Shown here: piece by piece, positions 32,481-41,236 of the stretch | How positions within the stretch are numbered: position 1 is the stretch's first letter | Layout: every line of letters starts with the position of its first letter | Assembly: GCA_037965595.1 (NCBI GenBank) | Contig: CP150183.1 | Location: 868,001 to 932,000 of the forward strand | Origin: Alkalihalobacillus sp. FSL W8-0930 | GTDB taxonomy: Bacteria > Bacillota > Bacilli > Bacillales > Bacillaceae_D | DNA: 64,000 bases | Direction: 5' to 3' | The notes under the pieces: model-generated | The model's database searches: none | Told to the model about the DNA's origin: nothing | Seen by the model: the letters and a program-made list of their open reading frames with translations, nothing else | Program-made: the position numbers and the translations under genes

Positions 32481-33440
32481 TCATCTCACCGACATGGGAA
32501 GATGTATTGTAAACTGATCTTTCTCCGAGTCAGTGTCCCGATAAAAATTGTACTGATCAAGATATGGAGAATAGGTTTTAACGGTTACCTCTGTGCTATT
32601 TGTTGGAATGGATAAAAGGCGCAGATAGCCTTGACCACCCATAGGCCCACTTTGGTAATCAGCCAGTAGCTGATATACAGTACGATCTGGCTTGCCATCT
32701 CCATCATCATCAAAGCGATCCACTTTCTTATTCGCACCGTGATAGTGCCCACATAATACAACGTGAATCGAAGCGTGTTTCGCGACAAGTTCTTTGAAAA
32801 GAAATTCGCCTTGTTCAGAACGGGCTCCATCTGCTTTTAAATACTCATGTACATTTAAAAACGCGATTCGTTCTGGGTATTTATTAAGAACTGAATGAGC
32901 CCATTCAAGATCCTTCTCAGTCATACCCCATCCTAAATAAAGCATGAGTAAGTCTCGGTCTCCAGCTGTGACAAGGTCAAAATGATTTCGGTTATTTTGA
33001 CTTGATCCTGCAAATTCCTTCTGATGCTTAAATCGTTTATCGCCAAAGTAATGGGTAAATTTCTCATAGTCAACTCTAGAATGACCAACATCATGATTTC
33101 CGGCGAGAACACCGTAAGGAATCGGTGAATGATCAAGCTTTTTTAAGGCTTTATGCGCCGTTTTCCATTGATCCTTTTCTTGATATTGGTCAATAATATC
33201 ACCTGTGTGAACAGCATATTTAATTTGATGGGGGACTTGATTTTCCTTTATCCAGTCTGTCATCTTAAAAAAAATCTCTGGATATTCTTTGGAATAATAT
33301 TGTGTATCCGTCATCCAGACAATGGTGTCGGATGTTGAGCTTGCTTCTGCGTGATCCACTGATGATTGACATATTGTAATCATGCTCACAATAAAGAAAA
33401 TTAAGCAGATACGACTTCCTAAAAGCGTAATCTTTTTCAA
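32481..33440 (-). CDS. Exported calcineurin-like metallophosphoesterase
   Basis: A 319-residue protein starting at TTG (AGGAGGTGCAGGG upstream) with a signal peptide to about residue 32. The dinuclear metal motifs are in order: VWMTDTQYYS (D-x-Q variant of D-x-H), HTGDIIDQ (GDxxD), LAGNHDVGHS (GNHD), LNVHEYL (His) and LCGHYHGAN (GHxH). DxQ in place of DxH is common in one subgroup of exported phosphoesterases. It would hydrolyse phosphomono- or diesters at the cell surface; the substrate is unknown. Confidence 0.9.
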   Translation of the reverse strand: MKKITLLGSRICLIFFIVSMITICQSSVDHAEASSTSDTIVWMTDTQYYSKEYPEIFFKMTDWIKENQVPHQIKYAVHTGDIIDQYQEKDQWKTAHKALKKLDHSPIPYGVLAGNHDVGHSRVDYEKFTHYFGDKRFKHQKEFAGSSQNNRNHFDLVTAGDRDLLMLYLGWGMTEKDLEWAHSVLNKYPERIAFLNVHEYLKADGARSEQGEFLFKELVAKHASIHVVLCGHYHGANKKVDRFDDDGDGKPDRTVYQLLADYQSGPMGGQGYLRLLSIPTNSTEVTVKTYSPYLDQYNFYRDTDSEKDQFTIHLPMSVR

Positions 33441-33525
33441 CCCTGCACCTCCTATTCATGACCTTAGGATGAGCAGGATGGGTGATGGATATGTATAATC
33501 GTTTGTTAAGAAACGCAAAGTAAAG

Positions 33526-34077
33526 TTAATGATCTAAATTGTACTTCTCCGTTAGATACTGAATGAACTCCCCAGATTTAACATCTTCAGCTAATGCATC
33601 TAAAAAAGTGTAATACGTTAAAGCCCCTTTTGTTTTTTCGATCATACGCAAGGCTTCCTGATACTCGTCTTCTGACTCGGAAGCGTTTAGCACGGCTTCA
33701 TATTTAACCTGAGCCTTTTGGAAGGTTTGTTCGTTTTTTTGAATATCTGTTTTCCATAGATTAGTGAAAAAAGTAGAAAAGATGTGAGTGAAATCTCCTT
33801 TCGTTTGATAAAGATCTTTGCGCTCATCTCTTCTATAGACACGCTCGATAAGTTTGTTATCTAGAAGCCTCCGCACTCCAAGACTCATACTTCCTTTACT
33901 CATTCCTGTTTCGTCTCTTAAGTCGTCCAGTGTCATCGGGCCGTTATGAAGATATAAAGTAGAATAAATCTGTCCTATCGAGCGACTGCCTCCATAGATT
34001 TCAACCGTTTCTGCCATGCTTTGTTTAATCATCTGATGAATCGCATGTATTTCATCAGTTAAGTTATCATCACGCAC
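33526..34077 (-). CDS. GbsR/MarR-type transcriptional regulator
   Basis: A 183-residue winged-helix regulator of the GbsR family (DNA-binding MarR-like domain about 25-90). SRSIGQIYSTLYLHNGPMTLDDLRDETGMSKGSMSLGVRRL is split by the turn before the recognition helix SKGSMSLGVRRLLDNKLIERV. GTG start with GAGGTGATTC upstream. Bacillus GbsR and OpcR sense choline or glycine betaine and repress osmoprotectant genes, but no such genes are adjacent, so the regulon is unknown. A palindrome in its leader suggests autoregulation. Confidence 0.88.
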   Translation of the reverse strand: MRDDNLTDEIHAIHQMIKQSMAETVEIYGGSRSIGQIYSTLYLHNGPMTLDDLRDETGMSKGSMSLGVRRLLDNKLIERVYRRDERKDLYQTKGDFTHIFSTFFTNLWKTDIQKNEQTFQKAQVKYEAVLNASESEDEYQEALRMIEKTKGALTYYTFLDALAEDVKSGEFIQYLTEKYNLDH

Positions 34078-34104
34078 TTAGAATCACCTCGAATTTATGA
34101 AAAA

Positions 34105-34163
34105 GATGAATGACTTTCATCGTTTAGTAGCCATAGTATAGACATTCGCTCATTTAAAATCAA
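34105..34163 (-). promoter_or_regulatory. Promoter and operator of the GbsR-type gene
   Basis: On the minus strand TTGATT (34158-34163), 17 bases, TATACT (34135-34140). Downstream the inverted repeat GATGAAAGTCATTCATC (34105-34121) overlaps the early transcript and is a candidate operator. Confidence 0.6.
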
Positions 34164-34306
34164 TGCGTCAAAAACGCTATGAGAGAGATGCCATCTTACA
34201 GGTGTTTCATTTGTATATTTCATTTTCATTAAGGTTGTCCCTTTCTTTTGCCTGATGATGGGGGGCATGGTACGATAGACCTTAGAATTAGATAGGAGGC
34301 AAGACT

Positions 34307-34870
34307 ATGGAAGAATTAAATCAATGGTTCGAAAAAGGATTAAGTCGCTACGCTTATATCCACTCAATGCAAGTAAATCAAGAAAATCTATTAAAAATAT
34401 ATAACTCTTTTCATTTAGATCCATTTGAAAAGGAAGCCTTACAACTCCTTCAATCCAAGAAATATCGAGCGCTTATCATCACTGCTGATTGGTGTGGCGA
34501 TGCCATGGTTAATCTTCCTATCTTCATGAGAATTGCAGACGAAGCTTTAATTGAAACACGTTATTTTATTCGTGATGATCATTTAGAACTTATGGATCAG
34601 TATTTAACGAATGGAACAGCAAGGTCTATCCCAATTATTGTGCTTATTGACCAGGATGGGAAAGAAGTCTTGAGATGGGGGCCAAGAGCTCCAGAGCTTG
34701 AAGAATTTGTAGCAGAGAAGAAAGCTCATTTGCCTGAGAAAGATGCAGATGATTTTGAAGCTGCATTTAAACAATTTGTTAAAGAAATGACAAGCACGTA
34801 TACAGAGGACCATACGAGCTGGGACTGGATCAAAAATGATCTATTAAAGGCTCTTCAAAAAACAGTTTAG
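34307..34870 (+). CDS. Thioredoxin-fold protein with single active-site Cys
   Basis: A 187-residue thioredoxin-like protein (Thioredoxin_9 type). RALIITADWCGDAMVNLPIF is the active-site loop: Cys is present at the first position but the expected second Cys of CxxC is Ala (WCGDA). The cis-Pro loop SIPIIVLIDQDG and GRAP-like RWGPRAPEL follow. A monothiol arrangement suits glutaredoxin-like or bacillithiol-dependent chemistry rather than dithiol exchange; this is inferred. RBS TAGGAGGCAAG. A hairpin at 34903 follows. Confidence 0.85.
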   Translation: MEELNQWFEKGLSRYAYIHSMQVNQENLLKIYNSFHLDPFEKEALQLLQSKKYRALIITADWCGDAMVNLPIFMRIADEALIETRYFIRDDHLELMDQYLTNGTARSIPIIVLIDQDGKEVLRWGPRAPELEEFVAEKKAHLPEKDADDFEAAFKQFVKEMTSTYTEDHTSWDWIKNDLLKALQKTV

Positions 34871-34902
34871 CACGACGACTAGCACTTGACAGGCTAAGTG
34901 AG

Positions 34903-34938
34903 ACGAACGATCCCTAATTGGGACCGTTCGTTGTTTGC
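34903..34938 (+). terminator. Probable terminator
   Basis: ACGAACGATCCC and GGGACCGTTCGT (one A-C mismatch) around TAATT; the following T tract is weak (TGTTTG). Confidence 0.55.
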
Positions 34939-35006
34939 ATAGAGTGAAACGTACCCGCTTACATATACGTCAACTCATTATGTATCTATACGAGAGGAGA
35001 CAGCTT

Positions 35007-35963
35007 ATGCATGCAGCAAAACAAATAGAAACGATTATCGAGAACATCGAGCGTGTGGTTGTTGGAAAACGGCAAGAAATTAGCCTGAGCTTGGTTGCGA
35101 TACTAGCAGGGGGGCATGTCCTTCTAGAGGATGTTCCAGGAGTAGGTAAGACAGTGATGGTTAAAGCCATTGCTAAATCATTTGGTGCACACTTTAAACG
35201 AATTCAATTCACTCCGGACCTTCTTCCTTCAGATGTCACGGGTGTGTCGATCTATAATCAAAAGTCACAAGAGTTTGAATTTAGAAGAGGACCAATTATG
35301 GCAAACATTGTACTTGCCGATGAGATTAACCGTACCTCTCCAAAAACACAATCCTCCTTGCTTGAAGCGCTTGAGGAGGGGCATGTGACAATTGATGGGG
35401 ACACACATGCGATTGAACAGCCATTTTTTGTGATGGCCACACAAAATCCGATTGAATATGCGGGAACCTTTCCTTTACCTGAAGCACAGTTGGACCGTTT
35501 TCTACTAAAGATCAAGCTAGGGTACCCGAGTCCAGATGAAGAACTAGACATATTAAGTCGCCTAGAGAATCAACACCCATTAGATCAGATCACTCCAGTA
35601 TTAGATACAGCCGAATTGTTACAGCTCCGAGCACAGGTAAGTTCGGTTTACATTGATGAAGCGATGAAGTCTTACCTTGTTTCAATTGTACAAGAAACGA
35701 GAAATGATGAATTCATTAGCCTTGGGGTTAGTCCGCGTGGCTCAATTGCTCTTTTAAAAGCAGCTAAAGCTCTTGCGCTGGTTAACGGGAGAGATTATGT
35801 TCTACCGGACGATATTAAGTATTTGGCTATTCCTGTATTATCTCACCGTTTAACGCTTTCAACACAGGCGCGAATGAGCGGAGTGACAACACACGAAGTG
35901 CTTGAAAAATTGATCAATCGAATCAGGGTTCCCGTTCCAAAAAGGAGGCTTACTTCTTCGTGA
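35007..35963 (+). CDS. yeaC: MoxR-type AAA+ ATPase (YeaC-like)
   Basis: A 318-residue AAA+ chaperone. ATG at 35007 follows GAGAGGAGAC. Walker A is DVPGVGKTVM, Walker B NIVLADEINR, sensor MATQNPIEY, and the arginine-bearing PLPEAQLDRFL motif follows. MoxR ATPases insert cofactors or remodel partner complexes, usually acting with DUF58 and transglutaminase/von Willebrand partners encoded next to them, as here. First gene of the three-gene block whose order (yeaC-yeaD-yebA-guaA) is the same in B. subtilis. Its stop overlaps the next start by four bases. Confidence 0.92.
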   Translation: MHAAKQIETIIENIERVVVGKRQEISLSLVAILAGGHVLLEDVPGVGKTVMVKAIAKSFGAHFKRIQFTPDLLPSDVTGVSIYNQKSQEFEFRRGPIMANIVLADEINRTSPKTQSSLLEALEEGHVTIDGDTHAIEQPFFVMATQNPIEYAGTFPLPEAQLDRFLLKIKLGYPSPDEELDILSRLENQHPLDQITPVLDTAELLQLRAQVSSVYIDEAMKSYLVSIVQETRNDEFISLGVSPRGSIALLKAAKALALVNGRDYVLPDDIKYLAIPVLSHRLTLSTQARMSGVTTHEVLEKLINRIRVPVPKRRLTSS

Positions 35964-37117
35964 AGAAGAGGCGAAATTTCATTAAAACGATGTTAAAGGG
36001 ACTGGCTGCCATACTTGTAATAGGAGGCTGTTTCGCCTATGCGATGTTTCAAGGGGGATTTGTAAGTTGGTTCTTATTTTATAGCGTGATCATTGTAGGA
36101 CTTATTATGACTATCTCGATTCTCTTTCCTGCCTCCTTTACCCCAAGCCGCACACTTGGAAGAGCAACGTGTTATTCGGGTGAAGCAGTGGAAGTGACCA
36201 TCACGGTGAAGAAGCGCAGGTTGCAGCCTTTTATGTATTTAACAGTAGAGGATGCTGTTCCTTCTCATGTTGGACAGGCAACAGATACGCGCGCCATGTT
36301 CTTTTTCACAACAGCGAGTACCTTATCCTTTACGTATCGTCTATCGAACCTAAAGCGGGGCTGCTATTCATTTCATGACATTCACTTAACATCGAGCGAT
36401 TTTTTTGGGTGGTTTGAAAGAAGACAAAAGGTAAAAGCAGAAACGGAGCTTTTTGTGTATCCTAGGTATCATCAGCTAGGAGATGTTCAAGCTTTCCAAA
36501 CACCAAATCATACAAACGGAGTTTCGGCAACATCCTCTTTTAAAGATGAAGAGAGATCCCTTGCAGGTGTAAGGAGTTATGTTCCGGGAGACAGATTAAC
36601 AAGTATTAATTGGAAGCAATCAGCCAGAAGGAAAGAACTCATGACAAAGGAGTTCGAAACCTACGAGGGCAAGCGAACGATTATCGCGTTTGATCCGTAT
36701 CGACGAACGGTCACTCCTGAGCAATTTGAGGATGTTGTGGAGCAGGTGGCATCCATTGCCTCTACATTTATTCAAGCAAACGTTGAAAGTCAGTTAGCTA
36801 CTTTTCATAACAATCAACATTGGTTGATTGAAGAGTTGCAAGCACACACGTGGGAAAAGGTGTTGAGAATGCTGGCATCTGTGGAAGCTTACCCGCAACC
36901 AGCACCAACAATTCATCCAATCTATAGTCAATGGACCAATCAAACGGTTATTTATGTCTGTGCAGAGCTGGATCAACAGGTGATGCATACGATCGAAAGG
37001 CTCGCTTTAGAGAGCATTGATCTAAAGGTCTGTCTTTTAGAGTTTGAGCCTGAGCAAATTAGCTTGGCAGAACAATTGCGTGTAAAGGGCATTGAACCAA
37101 TCTACATGACGTCTTAG
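35960..37117 (+). CDS. yeaD: DUF58 membrane protein (YeaD-like)
   Basis: A 385-residue protein starting at GTG, overlapping the moxR stop. Two helices at about residues 10-50 form the anchor; a beta-rich middle precedes the DUF58 motif RSYVPGDRLTSINWKQSARR, which has the conserved R-x-Y-x-x-G-D and I-x-W-K-x-S-A-R. DUF58 proteins have a vWA-like fold and partner MoxR ATPases. The molecular function is unknown; it is presumed to work with YeaC and YebA at the membrane. Confidence 0.9.
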   Translation: MKKRRNFIKTMLKGLAAILVIGGCFAYAMFQGGFVSWFLFYSVIIVGLIMTISILFPASFTPSRTLGRATCYSGEAVEVTITVKKRRLQPFMYLTVEDAVPSHVGQATDTRAMFFFTTASTLSFTYRLSNLKRGCYSFHDIHLTSSDFFGWFERRQKVKAETELFVYPRYHQLGDVQAFQTPNHTNGVSATSSFKDEERSLAGVRSYVPGDRLTSINWKQSARRKELMTKEFETYEGKRTIIAFDPYRRTVTPEQFEDVVEQVASIASTFIQANVESQLATFHNNQHWLIEELQAHTWEKVLRMLASVEAYPQPAPTIHPIYSQWTNQTVIYVCAELDQQVMHTIERLALESIDLKVCLLEFEPEQISLAEQLRVKGIEPIYMTS

Positions 37118-37135
37118 CAAGGAGGAAGGTATCTA

Positions 37136-39331
37136 TTGAATCAAAGAAAAAAACACATCCATTATGGTAGAGATGGATTCCTTTATGGCTTAAGCTTCTT
37201 GCTACTACTGGAGTGGTTGTTACCTTTACCATTAATGACAGATACAGGATCAATCAGATATTTTTTGATTGCTACGTTTCTTTTTTTTCTTATCTCCTTT
37301 TTACAAACACCACTAATTGTTAGTTTTTTGGCAAGAGTAGTTGTAATTGGAGGAAGCCTCTACGTTTTATTTCCTGCTGGAAGTGTCACTCCAATTGAGT
37401 GGATCCCATTATTCTTCTCAGATCTAACTACGAGTATTTGGAGTATTTTAACCGGAAGCTGGTATGACTTATCTGACGTATTTCGCAGCTTTTTATTTTT
37501 AGTCCTGCTATCAATTATGAGCTTTTTACTATTTTATTGGACGGTTTATCTAAGAAGAATCTTCTTTTTCCTCTTATCAACAGTCCTTTATGTTACAGTC
37601 ATTGACACGTTTACAATCTACGATGCAACCATAGCTATCATTCGTATCATTGGTATCGGGGTTCTGTTGCTTGGATTCATGTACATGTATCGAACGATTG
37701 AAGCGAATCGATATGCTACTATTCCTCGGTTATTACCTATTCGAATGGGACTTGTGATCACTGGATTATTTGTGATCACGGGTTTTATTAGTTTACTTCT
37801 TCCAAAGCCAGATCCTAAATGGGACGACCCTGTTCCGTTCCTTCAAGCTGCAGTGACAGGTGATGGAACAGGGCAAGGAGGCCCCCGAAGGATCGGTTAT
37901 GGTAATAACGACGAGCAGCTTGGCGGCGGCTTTGTTGATGATGATACCCCAGTATTTAGGGCTACTGTGGAGCGTGGGGTTTACTGGAGAGGTGAAACAA
38001 AAGACTTTTATACTGGGGCTGGTTGGGAGCAAACAACAACTGCTTCTGGAGGATACCCGGCGTCGGTGAGTTATGGTACGACTGAAGCAGCTGAACGTTC
38101 AATTAAAGAAGCGAATGTTAAGATGTACAACCAGATGCGTTTTTCACACTTGTTTTACCCAGGTGAGTGGTTTTCAACTACGATTGAGGAGTATCAAAAT
38201 GATCCTGTTGTAGTTGATGAGTTTACACAAAAAGCTGAAATCCTTTCTGGAGGAGAAGCACTTTCCCCTCAGGAATATACCTTTGAATATGTCGATACTA
38301 ATTATAATATTGATGGCCTTAGAAATCTAAGTGAGCCTGATCAGAACTCAGAGTTAAATGAGTACTATACTCAACTTCCTAATTCTGTACCAGAAAGAGT
38401 GTTTGAGTTAGCGGAGGTGCTAACAGCAGACGCAACGAATCGATATGATCAAGCAAAGGCGATAGAAGATCACTTTCGGGGACCGGAGTTCACATATGAA
38501 ACAGAGGATGTTGCTGTTCCGGCGGCAGGTCAGGATTACGTTGATCAGTTTCTTTTTGAGACACAGCAAGGTTATTGTGACAACTTCTCCACATCAATGA
38601 TTGTTCTGCTACGGACGCTTGATATTCCAGCTAGATGGGTAAAGGGTTTTACGGCAGGAACAATGGTTGATGTAGGGGAGGATGCGAATAGCTACACGAT
38701 TTCCAATTCAGATGCTCACTCATGGGTAGAGGTCTACTTTCCTGGAGAAGGCTGGGTTGCCTTTGAACCCACTAAAGGTTTTACAAACACGTACTCGTTT
38801 GACCAAGAATTTGAAAATGAAGCAGATCCAATAGAAGCACCTGATCGTGAAACAAATCAAGAGGAAGAAGAAACGGAAGAAGTAGACGAAGAGGAAGTAG
38901 AGGAAGAAGTGGAAGAGGACGATCAAACGGAGTCTGCTGTTGCAGAGGATCAGAGTACTCCTTCTTCACCTTTAATGTTATGGATAACAGCCTTGATTCT
39001 ACTAGTATGTTTAACGCTATTTGTTATCTATCGCAAGAAACTCATTACCTCAACGGTTTTATGGTATTATCGTTCGAAAAAAGACGATCGTGTGTTTAAC
39101 CAAGCGTATGAGAGATTGTTGTGGCTACTTGAGTTTAATGGTTATAAAAGAGAATCGAGTGAGACATTAAGTGAATTCGCAACACGCTTAGATGATCAAT
39201 TTGGATTGAACGACATGAGTGTATTAACTCGTGAGTATGAGCGCACATTATATAGTGGAAAGCCAGCTGATAATGGATGGGCTAGGCAAAGGCACCTTTG
39301 GGAACGAATTGTTATGAAAATCAAGCCTTGA
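37136..39331 (+). CDS. yebA: TgpA-type transglutaminase-like membrane protein (YebA-like)
   Basis: A 731-residue protein starting at TTG after AAGGAGGAAGG. Six or so N-terminal helices (to about residue 220) are followed by an extracytoplasmic domain with a transglutaminase core: FLFETQQGYCDNFSTSMIVL (catalytic Cys), RWVKGFTAG, SDAHSWVEVYFPGEGWVAFEPT (His and Asp). An acidic E-rich linker (about 570-605), one helix and a C-terminal DUF4129-like cytoplasmic part follow. TgpA of Pseudomonas is an essential periplasmic transglutaminase; peptidase or crosslinking activity here is not known. Third member of the MoxR/DUF58 set. Confidence 0.92.
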   Translation: MNQRKKHIHYGRDGFLYGLSFLLLLEWLLPLPLMTDTGSIRYFLIATFLFFLISFLQTPLIVSFLARVVVIGGSLYVLFPAGSVTPIEWIPLFFSDLTTSIWSILTGSWYDLSDVFRSFLFLVLLSIMSFLLFYWTVYLRRIFFFLLSTVLYVTVIDTFTIYDATIAIIRIIGIGVLLLGFMYMYRTIEANRYATIPRLLPIRMGLVITGLFVITGFISLLLPKPDPKWDDPVPFLQAAVTGDGTGQGGPRRIGYGNNDEQLGGGFVDDDTPVFRATVERGVYWRGETKDFYTGAGWEQTTTASGGYPASVSYGTTEAAERSIKEANVKMYNQMRFSHLFYPGEWFSTTIEEYQNDPVVVDEFTQKAEILSGGEALSPQEYTFEYVDTNYNIDGLRNLSEPDQNSELNEYYTQLPNSVPERVFELAEVLTADATNRYDQAKAIEDHFRGPEFTYETEDVAVPAAGQDYVDQFLFETQQGYCDNFSTSMIVLLRTLDIPARWVKGFTAGTMVDVGEDANSYTISNSDAHSWVEVYFPGEGWVAFEPTKGFTNTYSFDQEFENEADPIEAPDRETNQEEEETEEVDEEEVEEEVEEDDQTESAVAEDQSTPSSPLMLWITALILLVCLTLFVIYRKKLITSTVLWYYRSKKDDRVFNQAYERLLWLLEFNGYKRESSETLSEFATRLDDQFGLNDMSVLTREYERTLYSGKPADNGWARQRHLWERIVMKIKP

Positions 39332-39357
39332 CCACTTAAGGTTTGCCTTGTTAAAAT
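39328..39357 (+). promoter_or_regulatory. Promoter of the guaA leader
   Basis: TTGACC, 18 bases, TAAAAT; the -35 overlaps the yebA stop codon. Transcription would start near 39364 and give a 180-base leader. Confidence 0.6.
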
Positions 39358-39363
39358 AAGTCG

Positions 39364-39546
39364 GTGTATAGCAGAAGCTACGAATATCAGATGTTTTAAC
39401 TTCTTAAGGCCAATGCAACGTGCATTCTGATATGAAGCTGCTGGTATTCTGCCAAAGATTCACAATAAGGCAGAGTATCAGCTTTTTTCTTTACGTATGA
39501 CTTCATGGCAGAATTGTACAATTTAATAGGAAAAGGATGGAAGATC
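39364..39546 (+). ncRNA. Structured guaA leader RNA, class unknown
   Basis: ATATCAGA (39384-39391) pairs with TCTGATAT (39426-39433), enclosing a small hairpin AATGC/GCATT (39412-39426, partly competing) and a conserved-looking TTCTTAAGGCCAATGC segment. One base later begins the long terminator stem at 39435. The region does not match purine, PRPP, T-box, SAM or preQ1 consensus as far as I can see. The arrangement promoter-structure-terminator-gene suggests attenuation. Confidence 0.4.
39435..39488 (+). terminator. Terminator/attenuator upstream of guaA
   Basis: AAGCTG-GTAT-TCTGCC pairs with GGCAGA-GTAT-CAGCTT (small internal loop), followed by six Ts, 59 bases before guaA. It is too far from yebA and lies behind its own promoter, so it may regulate guaA. 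Confidence 0.75.
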
Positions 39547-41088
39547 ATGACTGAATTTGATCAAGAAATGATTGTTGTTCTCGACTTTGGAGGACAATAC
39601 AATCAGCTGATTACAAGACGTATACGTGATTTTGGAGTGTACAGTGAGCTTCACTCACATAAGATTACAGCTGAGGAAATAAAAAAATTAAATCCAGTAG
39701 GAATTATCTTCTCTGGTGGACCGAATAGTGCGTACGTGGAAGGTTCTCCACACTGTGATCCAGCGATCTATGACTTAGGTGTGCCAATTCTTGGGATCTG
39801 CTACGGAATGCAGTTAATGACTCAGCACTTCGGTGGTAAGGTTGAAGCTGCTTCTCATCGCGAATATGGAAAAGCAATTATCAGTGTTCAAAATCAATCT
39901 GAAGTATTTAAAGGCCTTCCTATTGAACAATCTGTATGGATGAGCCATGGTGATAAGATTGTGGCACCGCCTGAAGGATTTGTTGTTGATGCATCCAATC
40001 CATCGTGTCCTGTTGCGGCAATGAGTAATGAAGCAGCAAACCTATACGGTGTGCAATTCCATCCGGAAGTTCGTCACTCTGAGTTTGGGGACGAACTCCT
40101 TAAGAACTTTACCTTTGAAGTGTGTAAGGCAAAAGGTGAATGGTCTATGGAAAACTTCATTGAAGTTGAAACGGAAAAAATCCGTGAGCAAGTTGGAGAT
40201 AAGCACGTACTATGTGCACTTAGTGGCGGTGTAGATTCTTCAGTTGTCGCTGTTCTTTTGCATCAAGCAATTGGCGATCAATTAACGTGTATGTTTATTG
40301 ATCACGGACTTCTTCGTAAAGGTGAAGCAGAGAGCGTGATGAAGACATTTAGTGAAGGATTCAACATGAACGTCATTAAGATTGACGCAGCTGATCGTTT
40401 CCTTTCTAAGCTTCAGGGTGTATCTGATCCTGAGCAGAAGCGTAAAATCATCGGTAACGAATTTATCTATGTGTTTGATGAAGAATCAGCAAGCCTTAAA
40501 GATATGGATTTCCTTGCACAAGGAACCCTTTATACAGATATCATTGAAAGTGGAACCGATACAGCTCAAACGATTAAATCTCACCATAACGTGGGGGGTC
40601 TTCCTGAAGACATGCGTTTTGAACTGATTGAGCCATTAAAAGCATTATTTAAAGATGAGGTTCGTAAAGTAGGGACTGAGCTTGGTATTCCGGATGAAAT
40701 CGTTTGGAGACAACCATTCCCAGGTCCAGGTCTTGGTATTCGTGTACTTGGAGAAATTACGGATGAGAAGCTTACGATTGTTCGTGACTCAGATTACATT
40801 CTGCGCGAAGAAATCAAAAAAGCTGGACTGGACCGCGAAATCTGGCAGTACTTCACAGCCCTTCCTAACATGCGTAGCGTAGGTGTGATGGGTGATGCGA
40901 GAACATACGATTACACAGTCGGTATCCGTGCCGTGACATCAATTGACGGTATGACAAGTGACTGGGCTCGCATTCCTTGGGATGTATTAGAGTTAATCTC
41001 AACACGTATTGTAAACGAAGTAGCTCACGTAAACCGCGTAGTGTATGACATTACGAGTAAGCCACCAAGCACGATTGAGTGGGAGTAA
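39547..41088 (+). CDS. guaA: GMP synthase (glutamine-hydrolysing)
   Basis: Converts XMP, ATP and glutamine to GMP in the cytoplasm. ATG at 39547 gives 513 residues, the B. subtilis length, and follows AAAAGGATGG; an in-frame ATG 42 bases upstream is not needed. The class I amidotransferase has Cys85 in GICYGMQ and His/Glu in [10 protein letters not shown]; the ATP pyrophosphatase P-loop is [10 protein letters not shown]; the dimerisation domain ends [12 protein letters not shown]. It follows the MoxR block and precedes a nucleotidase and pbuG, within the purine region. Confidence 0.98.
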   Translation: MTEFDQEMIVVLDFGGQYNQLITRRIRDFGVYSELHSHKITAEEIKKLNPVGIIFSGGPNSAYVEGSPHCDPAIYDLGVPILGICYGMQLMTQHFGGKVEAASHREYGKAIISVQNQSEVFKGLPIEQSVWMSHGDKIVAPPEGFVVDASNPSCPVAAMSNEAANLYGVQFHPEVRHSEFGDELLKNFTFEVCKAKGEWSMENFIEVETEKIREQVGDKHVLCALSGGVDSSVVAVLLHQAIGDQLTCMFIDHGLLRKGEAESVMKTFSEGFNMNVIKIDAADRFLSKLQGVSDPEQKRKIIGNEFIYVFDEESASLKDMDFLAQGTLYTDIIESGTDTAQTIKSHHNVGGLPEDMRFELIEPLKALFKDEVRKVGTELGIPDEIVWRQPFPGPGLGIRVLGEITDEKLTIVRDSDYILREEIKKAGLDREIWQYFTALPNMRSVGVMGDARTYDYTVGIRAVTSIDGMTSDWARIPWDVLELISTRIVNEVAHVNRVVYDITSKPPSTIEWE

Positions 41089-41095
41089 GAACAGA

Positions 41096-41130
41096 AGTCT
41101 CTGAGAATTTTTTCTCAGAGGCTTTTTTTT
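41096..41130 (+). terminator. Terminator of guaA
   Basis: AGTCTCTGAGAA and TTCTCAGAGGCT pair around TTTT, then eight Ts. Confidence 0.88.
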
Positions 41131-41236
41131 GTTGAGATCGTTATTTATATTTTAATATCACATTATCCCAATTGATACATGGCGTTAATGTTGCTAGTCT
41201 ACACTAGAAATAGATAAAAAAAGGGAGGAATGGAAA

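Noticed and set aside
39364-39546. guaA leader as a T-box, PRPP or third purine riboswitch
   Set aside because: No T-box sequence, ykkC-type motif or purine aptamer core could be found; kept only as an unclassified leader.
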